Made by a program: the position numbers and the translations under genes
Notes under the pieces: generated by a model
Seen by the model: the letters and a program-made list of their open reading frames with translations, nothing else
Told to the model about the DNA's origin: nothing
Databases searched by the model: none
Assembly (NCBI GenBank): GCA_020736575.1
Contig: JAGPYM010000007.1
Location: 434,001-498,000, forward strand
Reading direction: 5' to 3'
DNA length: 64,000 nt
DNA from: Thelonectria olida
Taxonomy: Eukaryota; Ascomycota; Sordariomycetes; Hypocreales; Nectriaceae
Shown here: one piece after another, positions 45,623 to 56,265 of the stretch
Position numbering within the stretch: the first letter of the stretch is position 1
How the letters are laid out: every line of letters begins with the position of its first letter

Positions 45623-46501
45623 TTATGGAGGAGATTCAACAGTCACCTCAGGCTTCTCGGCCGCATCGTCGGTGGCGCCCGTAGCCGCATCACGCTCTTC
45701 GGCGCGCTTCTGAGAGTCAAGGACAGCCTGGAGCTCAGGGGGAGCTTTGAAGCCGGCATGGTCGGAGTGCTTCTTGTAAAAGTAGCTGTCGGGCTTAGGC
45801 TGGAGCTCTTCCGGTAGTTCTTCGAGGACGCAAGCAAGCAGGCCTTCAATGGAGTTCTTCTTAGAGGCGTCGCGGTGCCAAATGGTGACGAGATGGGAGT
45901 TGAAGCGGACAGACAGACCGACACCACAGAGCTGGTCCTCTATAGTAACATTGTTAGTATGACCAGGGATGTGCAGGCCTGATAAGGGGAAGGAAGGGGT
46001 CTGGTGCATACCCTCATCGAGGACACTTTGAAGCCTCTCGCCGATGGCTAGGAGCTGGATACGAGTCCAGAAATCAGGACCGTTGTTCTTGGGCACACGG
46101 AAGGTCCAGCTACCTCCCAAGATGTTGCGTCGATCCTCCCAAATAGGTCGGAAGCCAGACTTGAAGAGGTAAATGGACTCGCGCATCTTGATCTGGTCGA
46201 CTGGAGTGTTGTTCGCATAGCGCCAGAAGTCCTGGACCGACTCGATCTGGTCACCTAGCTGCTCGAGCTGGACACTGTAACCGTCTCCTCCGGGAGCAGC
46301 TTGTTGTTGTTGCTGCTGCTGCTGCTGGTCCTTGACCGATCGATCGAAGTACACATTCCAGTAGTGCTGAGTTGGCAAAGGTCTCATAGTCTTGAGAAAG
46401 TTCTGCTTCGCACTGTCGCGCTGCTCAGCGGGGGAGTTGGCATCGGACGGCTGGGAGAGGCCAGAGAGGCCGCGAGTGAAGAGGGATGGGCGCGTAGACA
46501 T
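45623..46501 (-). CDS. Translation initiation factor eIF4E-type cap-binding protein (class II-like)
   Basis: Binds the mRNA 5' cap. After removing a 72-nt intron (46011-45940, minus; GTATGC donor, ATACTAAC branch, CTATAG acceptor) the protein is 268 aa. The intron is a multiple of three without a stop, so the unspliced frame is also open; joining gives VLDEEDQLCGVGLSV as expected for the family. Cap-fold features: RPLPTQHYWNVYFDR (Trp48), ESVQDFWRYANNTP, YLFKSGFRPIWEDRRN, GGSWTFRV, and SVRFNSHLVTIWHRD with the basic/Trp cap-contact region. A Gln-rich stretch (nine consecutive Gln) interrupts the first beta strand region. The C-terminal tail is Ala/Glu-rich and divergent. The layout resembles eIF4E2/4EHP-like class II factors more than the main eIF4E. 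Start chosen at MSTRPSLFTRG; an in-frame upstream ATG at 46582 gives a hydrophobic, leader-like extension. Confidence 0.88.
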   Translation of the reverse strand: MSTRPSLFTRGLSGLSQPSDANSPAEQRDSAKQNFLKTMRPLPTQHYWNVYFDRSVKDQQQQQQQQQAAPGGDGYSVQLEQLGDQIESVQDFWRYANNTPVDQIKMRESIYLFKSGFRPIWEDRRNILGGSWTFRVPKNNGPDFWTRIQLLAIGERLQSVLDEGMHQTPSFPLSGLHIPGHTNNVTIEDQLCGVGLSVRFNSHLVTIWHRDASKKNSIEGLLACVLEELPEELQPKPDSYFYKKHSDHAGFKAPPELQAVLDSQKRAEERDAATGATDDAAEKPEVTVESPP

Positions 46502-46659
46502 GATGGCGACAAAGGTTGAAAGAGAAGTATGTTCAAATATATAAGGAAATAATATAACGGAGCGAAACGAGAAGAAGAACAACGAGCAGGCAGTGACCGG
46601 CGTCAGGCGCTTGAGGATACGGAGATGGGAAGTGAGGCCGGAGATGGAGAGAGGATGAA

Positions 46660-46679
46660 GGTAGGTAGGTAGGTAGGTA
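46660..46679. repeat. (GTAG)5 tetranucleotide microsatellite
   Basis: Five consecutive GTAG units upstream of the eIF4E-type gene. Confidence 0.9.
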
Positions 46680-49600
46680 CAGACTGAGGGGCACGTCGGA
46701 TGCGGCTTAGTTACGGAAGCCAGTGCACGGGAGCTACGACCCTCTCATTAATTAAGGAAGGGACAATGCCTGTTAGCGTGCTCGTCTCCTGGCGAATAGC
46801 GGTGATTCTTCGTTGAGTGAGTTGTGCTTTTTCAGCGTCATCGTGATGCTTGTTGAGAAGGAAAACTTGGAAGTCACAGTGATGCAGTGTCGATTCGGCG
46901 AATAAGAAGGTGCAGCAAGCAGCAGGAGCGTTCCTTACATGAGAATTGATTCGGCGTGGTTGGTTGAGGTGGTCGTCGAAAGCGGCAGTTGCGACTTGCC
47001 AACTGGGCTTTGACGAATAGGTGCCTGACGATCGGCTGAGGAGGGGCGCAACTGAACCATTGTCCTACGTACATCTTGCACGCGACGAAAAAGCAAAACC
47101 TACAAAGTACGAGGTGCACAACCAGACAACACAAGACTCGACTCGGATTGGATTCAACACATTCACGGCATGGCGCGGTGTAACGCGACATGAGACAACC
47201 ATGGCGGGGTGGTGGAATTGCAATATTTGGACACCAGCCACCCAGAATGCTCAGAGACCCAGGACGGCAGTGCCAGTGGGTTACCACAGCACTAGCATAG
47301 CGAAAGAGTCTACATATTAGCTGGGTAAAGAATGAGGTTGATTCGTCTTTCTTCTGCTTACATGCTGTTGTGATAATTATAGTGACCGACTGACTGGCCG
47401 ACAATCCGCCGGATCATGGAAGCCTCTACCACCGAGAAGGACACCCGAAGTCTCAGTTTCACACAAAGTGGCTTGATTCTGCATCACTGTCGCCTGTCCG
47501 TCACCAGTCACGGGGTTTGCATTCGACGTTGCCGAAGTCCCGTGTCTGACGTGCACCACTGCGACGCTGCAACGGTAACGGTATCCCCACACAGCTATTC
47601 AACGTCGAATATACCAAACCACAACGCTGAATCCCATCAAGCACTCCATCAAGACTGCGAGGACTTCATCGAGCTATATCTGGGCAACGAATTCGACATT
47701 CACGAGAACGATGGGATGGCCACATTTTCCTCACATCCGTTCCTGGATTTGCCTATGTGACAACAGCGCGAAGCTTTGGGCATGAGACACGCTCCCCAAC
47801 CAGAGCGTCGACCACCAAAGACCTATTTAACTATATGCTGGGTCGAGTTGGGGTTTTCTGTCAGAACGGACCTTCTTTTTCAAGACTGTCGTCTATTTTC
47901 TACAGCCATCGCCACGGCTATTATATAATACCTTGATCAGCACGTTCCAACGGGCTACGGAGAATTAGGCTTTGCCATCGTTCCGAAACTCAATCTCTGG
48001 TAGTCAATGTCAACGACGGGGCATTCCGCCTGACCGCAACACTTCCCAGAAGCACATAGACTCTTGAGAGGTTTGATGCGAGAGGACATCATCTGATACA
48101 GGACATCATGACATACGTCTTTGACCCCAGATCCATGCTCTCTGGGCTTTCACAGGGTAACCCGACCCAAAGGACCGGTGATGTGGAGCTCAACAATGTC
48201 ATCTCACTGAGCAGTGATCTTGCACATGGATGACAGTGAACAAATGCATCCAGCGCCTTGGAAGTTTTCTCAAATTCCCAGGGAATGGACGAGGAGATAG
48301 GAAACATCTATCGTCTTGCTGGCGTGTTCCAAAGCCAACCGCCAACCAACAATGAACTACACATCGGATCTCGGCATTCCGAATAGGGCTGCAGTCCATG
48401 CCTTGCAGAAAGCACTCACAAAAGAGCCAAGATTATGTTGCTAACGCTATCGGATCCTTCAACCGACTCCGACTGGTGGTATAATAAAAACCCAAGGGCC
48501 GGACGAGTCGTAACAATTGCTTTCTTGAAGCGCCTCAATGACCTTTCCGCCAAGGTCTGCACGGGCAATATGGAATGAACTCTACCTGCCCTTGTTTGCA
48601 ACCTTGACGGGAACACCGAATCATGGGTAGGTTTAGGGGCAGCAGTCGATCATCTGTGCCGTTCTTGACTAACTGTCTATACCATCTTCTGCTGCTTCGG
48701 TTCCTTCATTGTTTGATCTGGGCATGTCCGACAGCTGCTGAACACTGGGGATACATCGAATTACCAGCTTCTCTGGGCTACGGCCTCGCCGTTCTGGAGT
48801 TTGTCCATGGATGCAACCACAAAGCCGTCAAAAAGTCCCACGAGGACCTTCCCATCTCGTCTTTTGGGGTTTGCATTACCCTCCCTCAAAGCCTCGGAGT
48901 CGCATTCGGACGATTCCGCGAGACCCACCAATGAGAAGCCTCATCAACACACCTACATTTCCAGATGAGGATTATAGGGCAGGGAGGAGGATCTTCCACT
49001 GCCACAATAGGGATACTTTCGTTCTCCTAATGGGAGCGGATGTTATCTGATCTCGTGAGACTCACCACAATGTTATCTTGTTGAAACAGATATCTGATCC
49101 TAGCCTCGATGTGCTTGAACCTCGCCAGTCATCGTGTTTGGAGTCCTACACAGCATCTGGCTTCGGAGTTGCTGCGGGCGACATGTGGACATGGTTCATC
49201 TTGGGCAACGCTCTTGAACATTCGTTTCTGTATAATCCGGTGGAGAACGACATTGGATGCCCATGAGAGCATCGGTCGTCCAAGGTGTCAGCTGGAGATG
49301 GCGCCGAAAAAACAAGCTCAGCGTGGAGTTTGGACGAGCCGTCTGACCGCCCGAAATCCGAATGCAATGCAACACCTCATGGCTCGATATCGGGGTATAT
49401 GCGACCGAAATACACCAATCCGGCCCGTCATGGTTACTTTTAACCTTAGTTCTCTCGTGTCTGTTGTTTCAACCTTAGTTCGGACCCCTGTCTTAATGTG
49501 CCACGCAGACCGCGGGAAATGACACAGGGACCCTCGTCCATCCATCTCCAAGGCGCCAGCGAAGCAGTGGGCTCGGCAGACACCGAATGGGATGAACAAG

Positions 49601-49896
49601 GGCTTCATCGCGGCGTGTTGCCATTGGAGGAACGACTATGGGGTTCAGCACTCCGGATGAAAAAGCCATGTTTCTGAAACCACCTCCAATGAGTTCCTTG
49701 CCTGTCCGGTCCATCGAACCGACATGGACGGATCCAATACAAGCAACGGGCTGTGGATAGCGACGGCCCAGGTCCATAGAGGAATGGAGGCTTTGGAAGG
49801 CTTTCCGTCAATGAAGGCAGTTGAGAATACGAGCTAGACAAGTCGAACAAGTCTGGCTATCCTTGTCGAGCGCTAAAAGACATACTCGCTCAAAGG

Positions 49897-49904
49897 TATA
49901 TAAG
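49897..49904 (+). promoter_or_regulatory. TATA box of pectate lyase gene
   Basis: TATATAAG lies 133 bp before the start codon, followed by a pyrimidine- and AC-rich leader ending ACTTCCACCATG. Confidence 0.75.
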
Positions 49905-50029
49905 TCGACGGATCTCGCTGCAAGTGATATTGTTTGGAAGACACCAGCCTTCACTCCAGCATCTTCTCTGCAACTTCAACACGGTCTCAAATTCCTTGTA
50001 CCTCTTCGGTTTAACCCACAACTTCCACC

Positions 50030-50919
50030 ATGCTCTTCAACGTCGCTCTTGTGGCTGCTGCCCTCGTCCCCTCCACCCTGGCTTGTCTGGGCTATGAGGG
50101 AGGCGTCCCCAAGGCCACCGACACCCACTCCAACAGCGCCTATATTGAGGTCAAGGCCGGCAAGGTCTTTGATGGAAAGTGGGCTCGATACGACCGCGGT
50201 TCTGGAGCTTGCGGCAAGGGCGAGGGTGGTAAGTACTTCTAGCAACTATGAAAGTTTGCAGGACGACAATAACTAACGTGTGTGTTATCCATCAGGTGAC
50301 AAGGATGCTGTCTTCATCCTCCGTGAGGGCGCTACCCTGAAGAACGTCATCATCGGCAAGAACCAGAAGGAGGGTGTTCACTGCGATGGTCACTGTACTC
50401 TCGAGTTTGTCTGGTTTGAAGACGTCTGCGAAGACGCCATCTCCATCGTACGCTTCAACTCGTATTCGTTCACTTTGACTTGGACATGTAGTTTGCTAAC
50501 AACCACGTGTAGAAGAACGACAAGGCTGGCAAGGAGACCTGGATCATCGGCGGTGGCGCCTACCACGCCGAAGACAAGATTATCCAACACAACGGTTGCG
50601 GCAAGGTCAACATCATCAACTTCTACGCCGAGGACTACGGTAAGGTCTACCGCTCTTGCGGCAACGTAAGTACCCTACCTCCTAATGATCTCTCACAGCG
50701 AGACAGAACTGACAAGTCAAACAGTGCAAGTCCCAGTGCAAGCGAAGCGTCTACGTCGAGGGCGTCACGGCCAAGAACGGTGGTGAGATTGTCGGCATCA
50801 ACAAGAACTACGGCGACTCGGCTACTCTCAAGAACGTCTGCGCCGACACCAAGAACAAGTGCGTCACCTACAATGGCTGCGCTGGTGGCTGCGAGCCCAA
50901 GAAGGTCGGCACCTGCTAA
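50030..50919 (+). CDS. Secreted pectate lyase, polysaccharide lyase family 3
   Basis: Cleaves polygalacturonate by calcium-dependent beta-elimination, attacking plant cell-wall pectin. Exons 50030-50228, 50296-50447, 50513-50665 and 50725-50919 (introns 67, 65 and 59 nt, all GT-AG) encode 232 aa, the usual compact family size. A signal peptide is clear ([18 protein letters not shown], about 18 residues). Family 3 features: [76 protein letters not shown], and a Cys-rich end ([19 protein letters not shown]). The Cys content suits a secreted disulphide-bonded beta-helix. The strong TATA box and long upstream region fit inducible expression. It supports a plant-associated lifestyle. Confidence 0.94.
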
Positions 50920-51465
50920 GTGCTGAGTCTTGCTTGGAGGGTCGCTTGACCAGCTGGAGAGAAAATTCCTTTTCATTCTTATTTTTTTATCATTGTACCT
51001 AGTTGGCCACTTCTATTGTTGATATATACCGGTATTGTCGTTTGCGAATGTCTTCTGTTGAGTGATGTAGTAGCCCCTTATCTCTCCTAACCGAGTCCTA
51101 CTCAACACCAAAGCATAGCATTGCCATTTAAGACATGAGTAGTAGTCCCTAGAGACATGGAACCTTTCCATATTGTCTTCGACCGAGATTGCAAGGTGGA
51201 CAGAGCACCCAAGTTGATATACACGATAATCATCACCAAGAGAATAGTTAGATGATATCTTCATCGATGCTACACTGACAAACGCTGTAGATTCAAGCCT
51301 AATCAAAAGCAAACCTCCTTTGTCCAGCAAATTCTACCAGAGACATTTCATTCCGATTCTTGGCATCAAAGCAAAAGCGCTCCTAAAACACCATGCTCCA
51401 TTTCCATTTCCATTTCCATGCAGTCCATCCATCCAACTCACTCAACCCTCCTTCTAGGCAGGGGC
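50920..51465. other. Convergent 3' intergenic region
   Basis: About 545 bp between the pectate lyase stop (plus) and the kinesin stop (minus). It includes a poly-T tract near 50984 and a (TTTCCA)n microrepeat near 51401-51419. No gene seen. Confidence 0.5.
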
Positions 51466-53302
51466 TTAAACATTCTGCCTCGTACCAAGAGGCATCCGCG
51501 CGCTGTCCTCGTTCAAAAACCTCGTCAGGTCGCCGCCAATGAGCTTCCGCAGGTTGCCCATATCCTGGAGATAGCGCTGCATCTCGTCCTGGAGATCGTC
51601 CTCGCTGTAGGCTGTGCTCTCCGAGTCGTACTCTTCGTCGTCGTACTCAGACTGATTGTCGTTGTCGCCGCCGGCAGCTGCGTTTTCCTTGTCGCCCATC
51701 TCGGCGTGGATGTCGACGTGCTTGTCCGGGTTGACGGTGACGGCGGGGATCGGGTTCTTGAGACTCTCGATGGCGAGCTTGAGATGCAGCTTCAGGGCCT
51801 CGTTTTCCGTCTGGAGCTTCTTGATCTTGCTCTCGGCCACCATGCCGCGCTCCTCCATCATGCGCTGCATGGAGCCCACGCGGTTTTGGTACTCTTCCAT
51901 CTTCTCTTCGGCCTCCTTGGCGTTCTTCTCCCGCTGCTGCGAGTTGGACACGGAGAGCTGCAGGACGCGGATCTCCTCGGCCATGGCGGCGATCTGGGCA
52001 TCGCGTTCGGCCGTCGACATGTGGTCCTGGTTGACCACGGCACGAGTGCGGATGCGCTTGGCTTGGTCGGCGTAGCGAAGAGTCGACAAGGTCTCGTCGT
52101 AGTCTGACGGAGCAATGCACGCAATCATGGCCGTCTTGCTGTTTCCGCCCAGCGAGTCCTTGAGCAGCCACGTCAAGATGGAGTCTCGATAAGGAACTAC
52201 GTCCTTTCGCTTTCCTCCCCTATGAGGCTTGGAGTCGGCCAGAGCAGCAATGACACGGCCGAGGGTTGTGAGCGATTTGTTGATGTTGCTGCCTTCGCGA
52301 AGCCGCGCACCCGTAGCTTCAGTGGACTTGGCTCTCTCGCTACCGGCAAGATCGACAAGACGAATGCGAGAGCTGCGCTCCGTAGTCTCGTCCGTCTCCA
52401 TGTCGTGGTGGATTTGCTTGAGCATAATGGTGAAGACGGCGTGACTTCTACTACTTGTGTCGTTCATTTTCGTGCTTGCCACTGTTCGAGACGAGTCTCC
52501 TAGCTTCATGAACCGCAAAATCTCCGAGTAGTTTCGCACGGGCACCTCGGTGAGGTCCTTGACGTAGGGGCCCTCGGTGGGTGACTCGCGGATCTTCAGG
52601 TAGTTTGGAGGCTTGTTGGGTACCATCGGGACAAGCAGATCCCTGACATGCTCGTTGTACACCTCAAAGTAGGACACTCGGACGTTGTAGGCGATGTTGG
52701 CGTCTTCATTTTGTGCCGCCTCAATGCGCTCGAACAGATCCTCACAGGTACGAGGGATAAGACCTCGCTGCTCGGGCGTTCCCATCATGGTATAACTCTT
52801 TCCCGAGCCAGTCTGGCCGTAGGCAAAAATGCAGGTATGGTAGCCCTCGAAGTTGTGGTCGAGAAACTCCTCTCCCAAGGCGTTGTAAACATCCTCTTGG
52901 TGTGCGTAGTGGTTGTCTTTCGTGTTATGGCTCCAGAAAGAGTTGTCAAAGGTGAATTTCTTCTCTTCGTAGACCTTGCGGGACTTGAAAGCCCCACGAT
53001 CCTCCTCCTGGTCTTCGGGTGTGAGGAGCGTGGTGAGCTGGGTGATGGGGTCCATTTCGATTAGGCATTTTGCCTGTCGGTCGAGCTCTGCATAGCATAT
53101 GTGTCAGCTAGCAAGTCCTTCCTCAACATGCACATTCATATTGGGAAATTGGAGTCTTACCTCGCTTGAGAAATGCTCGACACCGCACAACGACCTTGAC
53201 GTTTCCTGCTCCGTCCATCCTCAAGGGCACAGTCCCATCGCGGGATCGCAGCGAAGGCGTGGAAGCAGAGGAATGCACAGATCTGTGCTCGAGAGCCATC
53301 AT
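51466..53302 (-). CDS. Short kinesin-3-like motor protein
   Basis: Plus-end-directed microtubule motor. Exons 53302-53161 and 53087-51466 with a 73-nt GTAAGA...TGCAG intron encode 587 aa; the join gives [19 protein letters not shown], restoring the start of the motor domain. Motor motifs: [10 protein letters not shown] at about 138 (ATP P-loop), SSRSH at 259 (switch I), LVDLAGSE at 291-298 (switch II), and [20 protein letters not shown], a kinesin-3-type sequence. A short coiled coil (about 420-500; [20 protein letters not shown]) follows. The protein ends in an acidic tail ([16 protein letters not shown]). No FHA or PH domain is present and none can be joined from the 3' flank. It is thus a tail-less kinesin-3-like motor, much shorter than Unc104. 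Start at 53302 or the adjacent ATG at 53299. Confidence 0.88.
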
Positions 53303-54124
53303 CTTCGTCGTCTTGGTCAGCAACAACAAAGACTCGTGAGCTTCGCGAAGAGTGTCTTGGAGTCGTAGGCGAAGGAGGTGCCACATGACAGTCCTTTTAG
53401 ACGTCTTTGCGCTGGTCCCATTTGTTTACTTGGCGTCATGCGCTGTTGCCAGGGTAAACGGCCGGGGTGTTCTTTCCTTGTGAGACCTGACTGAGCTTAG
53501 CGGGTTGGGAGCTCGGGCCATGCGCATCCACAACAGCAGTTTCTGGGCTATCCCGCTCTGGGCTTGGTCTCACTAGCCTCCTGTGGCGCACCATGACAAA
53601 AGTTGCAGGTATTTCTCCCATCTCAATACTGCGTAAGATGGTCGCGTCTATTCTGTCAACTATTATCAACTGCACTAATCCGATTTCTTCATGCTCGACG
53701 CGAGATCGGCAGGCGCTAGACCACCCCGGAGACGCGTAAGGTGAGCGAGTACTTCGTACCTCTAGAGTCGCATGGGGAGCGAGCTTCAAATCAGCTTCCC
53801 CTTCAGCGACTCTGTTGCTGAAACCTTTCACGCGACAGAGAGCAACCATAATTTCTAAAAATTATTATTGCTCTTTTCTCAGTATCGAATGAGCGTGGCT
53901 GATAATTAGCTTTTTTTCCCAATTTTTTTACGCGTTCGTGCTCGCCGCCGGGGTTTTTTTTTTTTTTTTTTTTTTTCCGGGTATTTTCTTATTTTTCCCT
54001 GAATTTTTTCCGTCTTTTTTCCTTCTTTATTTCTCCATCCCTAGGTTGCTTGTCTTCCTTCCCCCTCTCTTCCCACCCCAATCCTTTAATTCTCACTCCG
54101 TCAAGCTCAATTTCATCCCCAAGA
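53303..54124. promoter_or_regulatory. Shared divergent region (kinesin / AT-hook protein) with poly-T tract
   Basis: About 820 bp between divergent starts. A run of 23 T at 53954-53976 is followed by more T-rich and CT-rich sequence up to the AT-hook gene start. Poly(dA:dT) tracts typically exclude nucleosomes and could open the promoter. Confidence 0.6.
53954..53976. repeat. Poly-T tract (23 nt)
   Basis: Uninterrupted run of T flanked by GGG and CCGGG, 149 bp upstream of the AT-hook gene start. Confidence 0.95.
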
Positions 54125-54731
54125 ATGGCCCGCACAAAGAACGACGTGGCCCAGGCCGAGTCCGGATCGCCTGAAGCTTCCAAGGCTGTCGTGTCTGGTA
54201 AGACCGGTCGTCCTAGAGGTCGTCCGCGCAAGGAGAACAAGGTCGTCAAGGTCCCCTCGGGCCGTCCCCGTGGTCGCCCAAAGGGAAGCACCAAGGCTGT
54301 TGCCATCCAAAAGACGATGGAGTCTCGCGGCGCGTCCCAGACGGAAATTGACGCGGCTGTCGCTGCTGGCACTCCCGCGAAGAGGCTCTCTTCTCGGCGC
54401 GGACGTCCCCCCAAGGCCGCAACGCCCAGCAAGTCCAAAGCCACCGCGACGCCCAGCTCTGCGGGCAAGCGTGGTCGCGGTCGACCCAAGAAGGGCCCGG
54501 CTGCGCCTAGCAAGGAGGAGGAGCCCGTTGAGGAGAACGAGGCCAGCGCTGCGGAAGACGGTAAGCATTGAACAGCTTCGTTGTCGCATACGGTGCTCAC
54601 ACAAGGCGCGAAATTTAGCTGAAGGCGAGGATGATGACGGAATTGACGCGGTTGCCGACCCGGCTGCCGACAACAACGAGGTCCGGAGCCCAAAATCCTG
54701 GATATCGAATCTCAAGAACATGTTTCACTGA
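54125..54731 (+). CDS. AT-hook (HMG-I/Y-like) DNA-binding protein
   Basis: Exons 54125-54560 and 54619-54731 (58-nt intron GTAAGC...TTTAG) encode 182 aa. Four AT-hooks with Arg-Gly-Arg-Pro or close cores are visible: GRPRGRPRK (about 29-36), SGRPRGRPKG (about 46-54), RRGRPPK (about 91-97) and KRGRGRPKK (about 115-123). AT-hooks insert into the minor groove of A/T-rich DNA; proteins of this build act as nuclear architectural factors. The rest is Ala/Lys/Glu-rich and disordered, with an acidic C-terminal stretch and a short end (SPKSWISNLKNMFH) that could be a helix. Targets are unknown. A frame open upstream of 54125 looks like leader. Confidence 0.9.
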
Positions 54732-55045
54732 TATATATTGGAGTATAGAACGACGCCGGTGACCTCTCGGACTAGAAGCCCAAGGTCGCGGCCGCAAAGC
54801 GACATGTCCGGTCGGGGATACGTTCTTGGGGTCCCTAAATACCTATTCTTTGTCTCGGTTGGGTGAGGCTCTGTTTTCATACGAGTGACGGGTTGTCGTC
54901 GCCGGAGTATATGTATTGTCTGGTGCAGGGATTCATTGGGAGCTTTTGGTGGTATTCTATTGATCGGTTTATGCGCCTCGGGGCGCCGTATTGACTTTGC
55001 TTTTACTAAGATGAGTTTAAGTCGGGGGATTTGCCGTGACTGCTC
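54732..55045. other. Convergent 3' intergenic region
   Basis: About 315 bp between the stops of the AT-hook gene (plus) and the aprataxin-like gene (minus). No gene or repeat seen. Confidence 0.5.
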
Positions 55046-55970
55046 TCATTCCTTCTTCCACTTGTCAAACTCCTCGTCTAGGTGGGATTTGAGCTTCTGA
55101 AACTGGTTTCCAAAGTTGCGCCCACAGCGCCAGCACTTTAGATCATATCGCAAGTAGCCGGCCTCTTTCGTATGTCGTCTGGGATCACCGTCGGGCAGCG
55201 GAAAGTCATCCAGATTCACCAGAAACGGCGTATTGAATGAATTGTAATGCTTGCGATGTCGCACCGTCTCCGAGTGCATGTCCCGCGACAGCACGTGGAC
55301 GTGGAGATGGCGCATGCTCGGCACCGCATGGACGCCGCACACGACCTCAGCGCTCCAGTCGCGACCCTTGGGAAGCTGTCCATCGGCCGACGGCTCTGCG
55401 TCGCCGTTGAGAACAGCCTGCAGCGCGGCATCCCGCTTGCTGAAAACGCCGAAGCGCCGCTGGAGCTCCTTTGCGACGAGCACCTTGAGCTTGTCAGCCT
55501 CGGCCCTGACGCTGGCGAGGAACTCGGCGTCCTCGAAGGCGTCGAAGGGGTGCTGCAGGTTAAAGGCGGGGTCACGCGGGAGGAGCAGGGTGTGGATGGA
55601 GGCCTTTGGGAAGCGATCGTTGATGCAGACGAAGGCGTCGTTGTGGGCGACGACGCGCGAGGCCGGGAACGAGGCTGGGTCGTCGAGGTAGGCGCCGAGG
55701 CCCATTCTGTCCTTGAAGGGGTTTCCGCCGCGGGAGATTTGGGGCGGCTGTGGAGGTGGCGTGGGTTTTGGTTTCCTGGTCATGAGTTCTGTGACTGAGT
55801 TTTTCATGGGGGAGTCAGTCATGACGGTGGTGAGGTGGTGGATGGCGGTGATGGTGCTCACAGGCGTTGCGGACGGTGGACGAGCTGGGCTTTGGAGGGG
55901 GAGGGGGGTCTTGGCTGTGGATTTCATCTTGGGTCATGGCTTCTTCGGGGTCTGAGTCTTGATGAGCCAT
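55046..55970 (-). CDS. HNT3: Aprataxin-like DNA deadenylase (Hnt3)
   Basis: Removes AMP left on DNA 5' ends by abortive ligation, in nuclear single-strand-break repair. Exons 55970-55862 and 55794-55046 (67-nt intron GTGAGC...CTCAG) encode 285 aa; the splice gives TVRNAFTELMTRKPKP. The HIT domain spans about 65-240 with the histidine triad HLHVH (199-203) after VCGVHAVPSMR; the middle His should be the nucleophile. The C-terminal zinc finger is C2HE: Cys257, Cys260, His274 and Glu278 in LKCWRCGRNFGNQFQ and KSHLDEEF. No FHA domain, like yeast Hnt3. A longer apparent frame (from 55927) runs through the intron in another phase and is not the real N-terminus. Convergent with the AT-hook gene and 295 bp downstream of the helicase gene. 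Confidence 0.92.
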
Positions 55971-56265
55971 GTTGAAGGAGTCCAGCAAGGTGGTGAGCAA
56001 GCGAGGTCTGTTTGGTGAGTGTGTGAGAGAGATGGGTGGTGAAGAAAGGCAGGCAGCCATGGCGGGGTCGCGATGGAGCCATATCATAACTTTGGCGTCG
56101 GAGTCATTCATGTAACTAAATGACAACCACAAAACTCTGAGACAATACAGCCATAGGTATCTATTCCATGCACGCAGGATTCGGTTCAAGAATGGCAAGT
56201 AGCTCCTTGTGTTTCTATCATTCACAACCCACCCAACATCCAACAACTCCTCGTGGCCTGTCCGT

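Larger units (their letters stand above)
46502..50029. other. Gene-poor region of about 3.5 kb between eIF4E and pectate lyase
   Basis: No recognisable gene. The left end has the eIF4E-type promoter, with an A/T-rich TATATA stretch near 46536 and a (GTAG)5 microsatellite. A 114-codon frame at 47416-47760 (plus) has no recognisable motif. The right end is the pectate lyase promoter. Confidence 0.5.

Noticed and set aside
47416..47760. 114-codon frame upstream of the pectate lyase
   Set aside because: Has a plausible start but no motif, no intron signals and no clear promoter; insufficient to call.
51418..52107. 229-codon plus-strand frame opposite the kinesin
   Set aside because: Leu/Val-rich reading is the antisense of the charged coiled coil; no independent support.
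55815..55927. Alternative start of the aprataxin-like protein inside the unspliced frame (MKSTAKTPLPLQ...)
   Set aside because: It runs through a good GTGAGC...CTCAG intron in the wrong phase. Splicing from the upstream ATG at 55970 gives a coherent N-terminus (NAFTELMTRKPKP).
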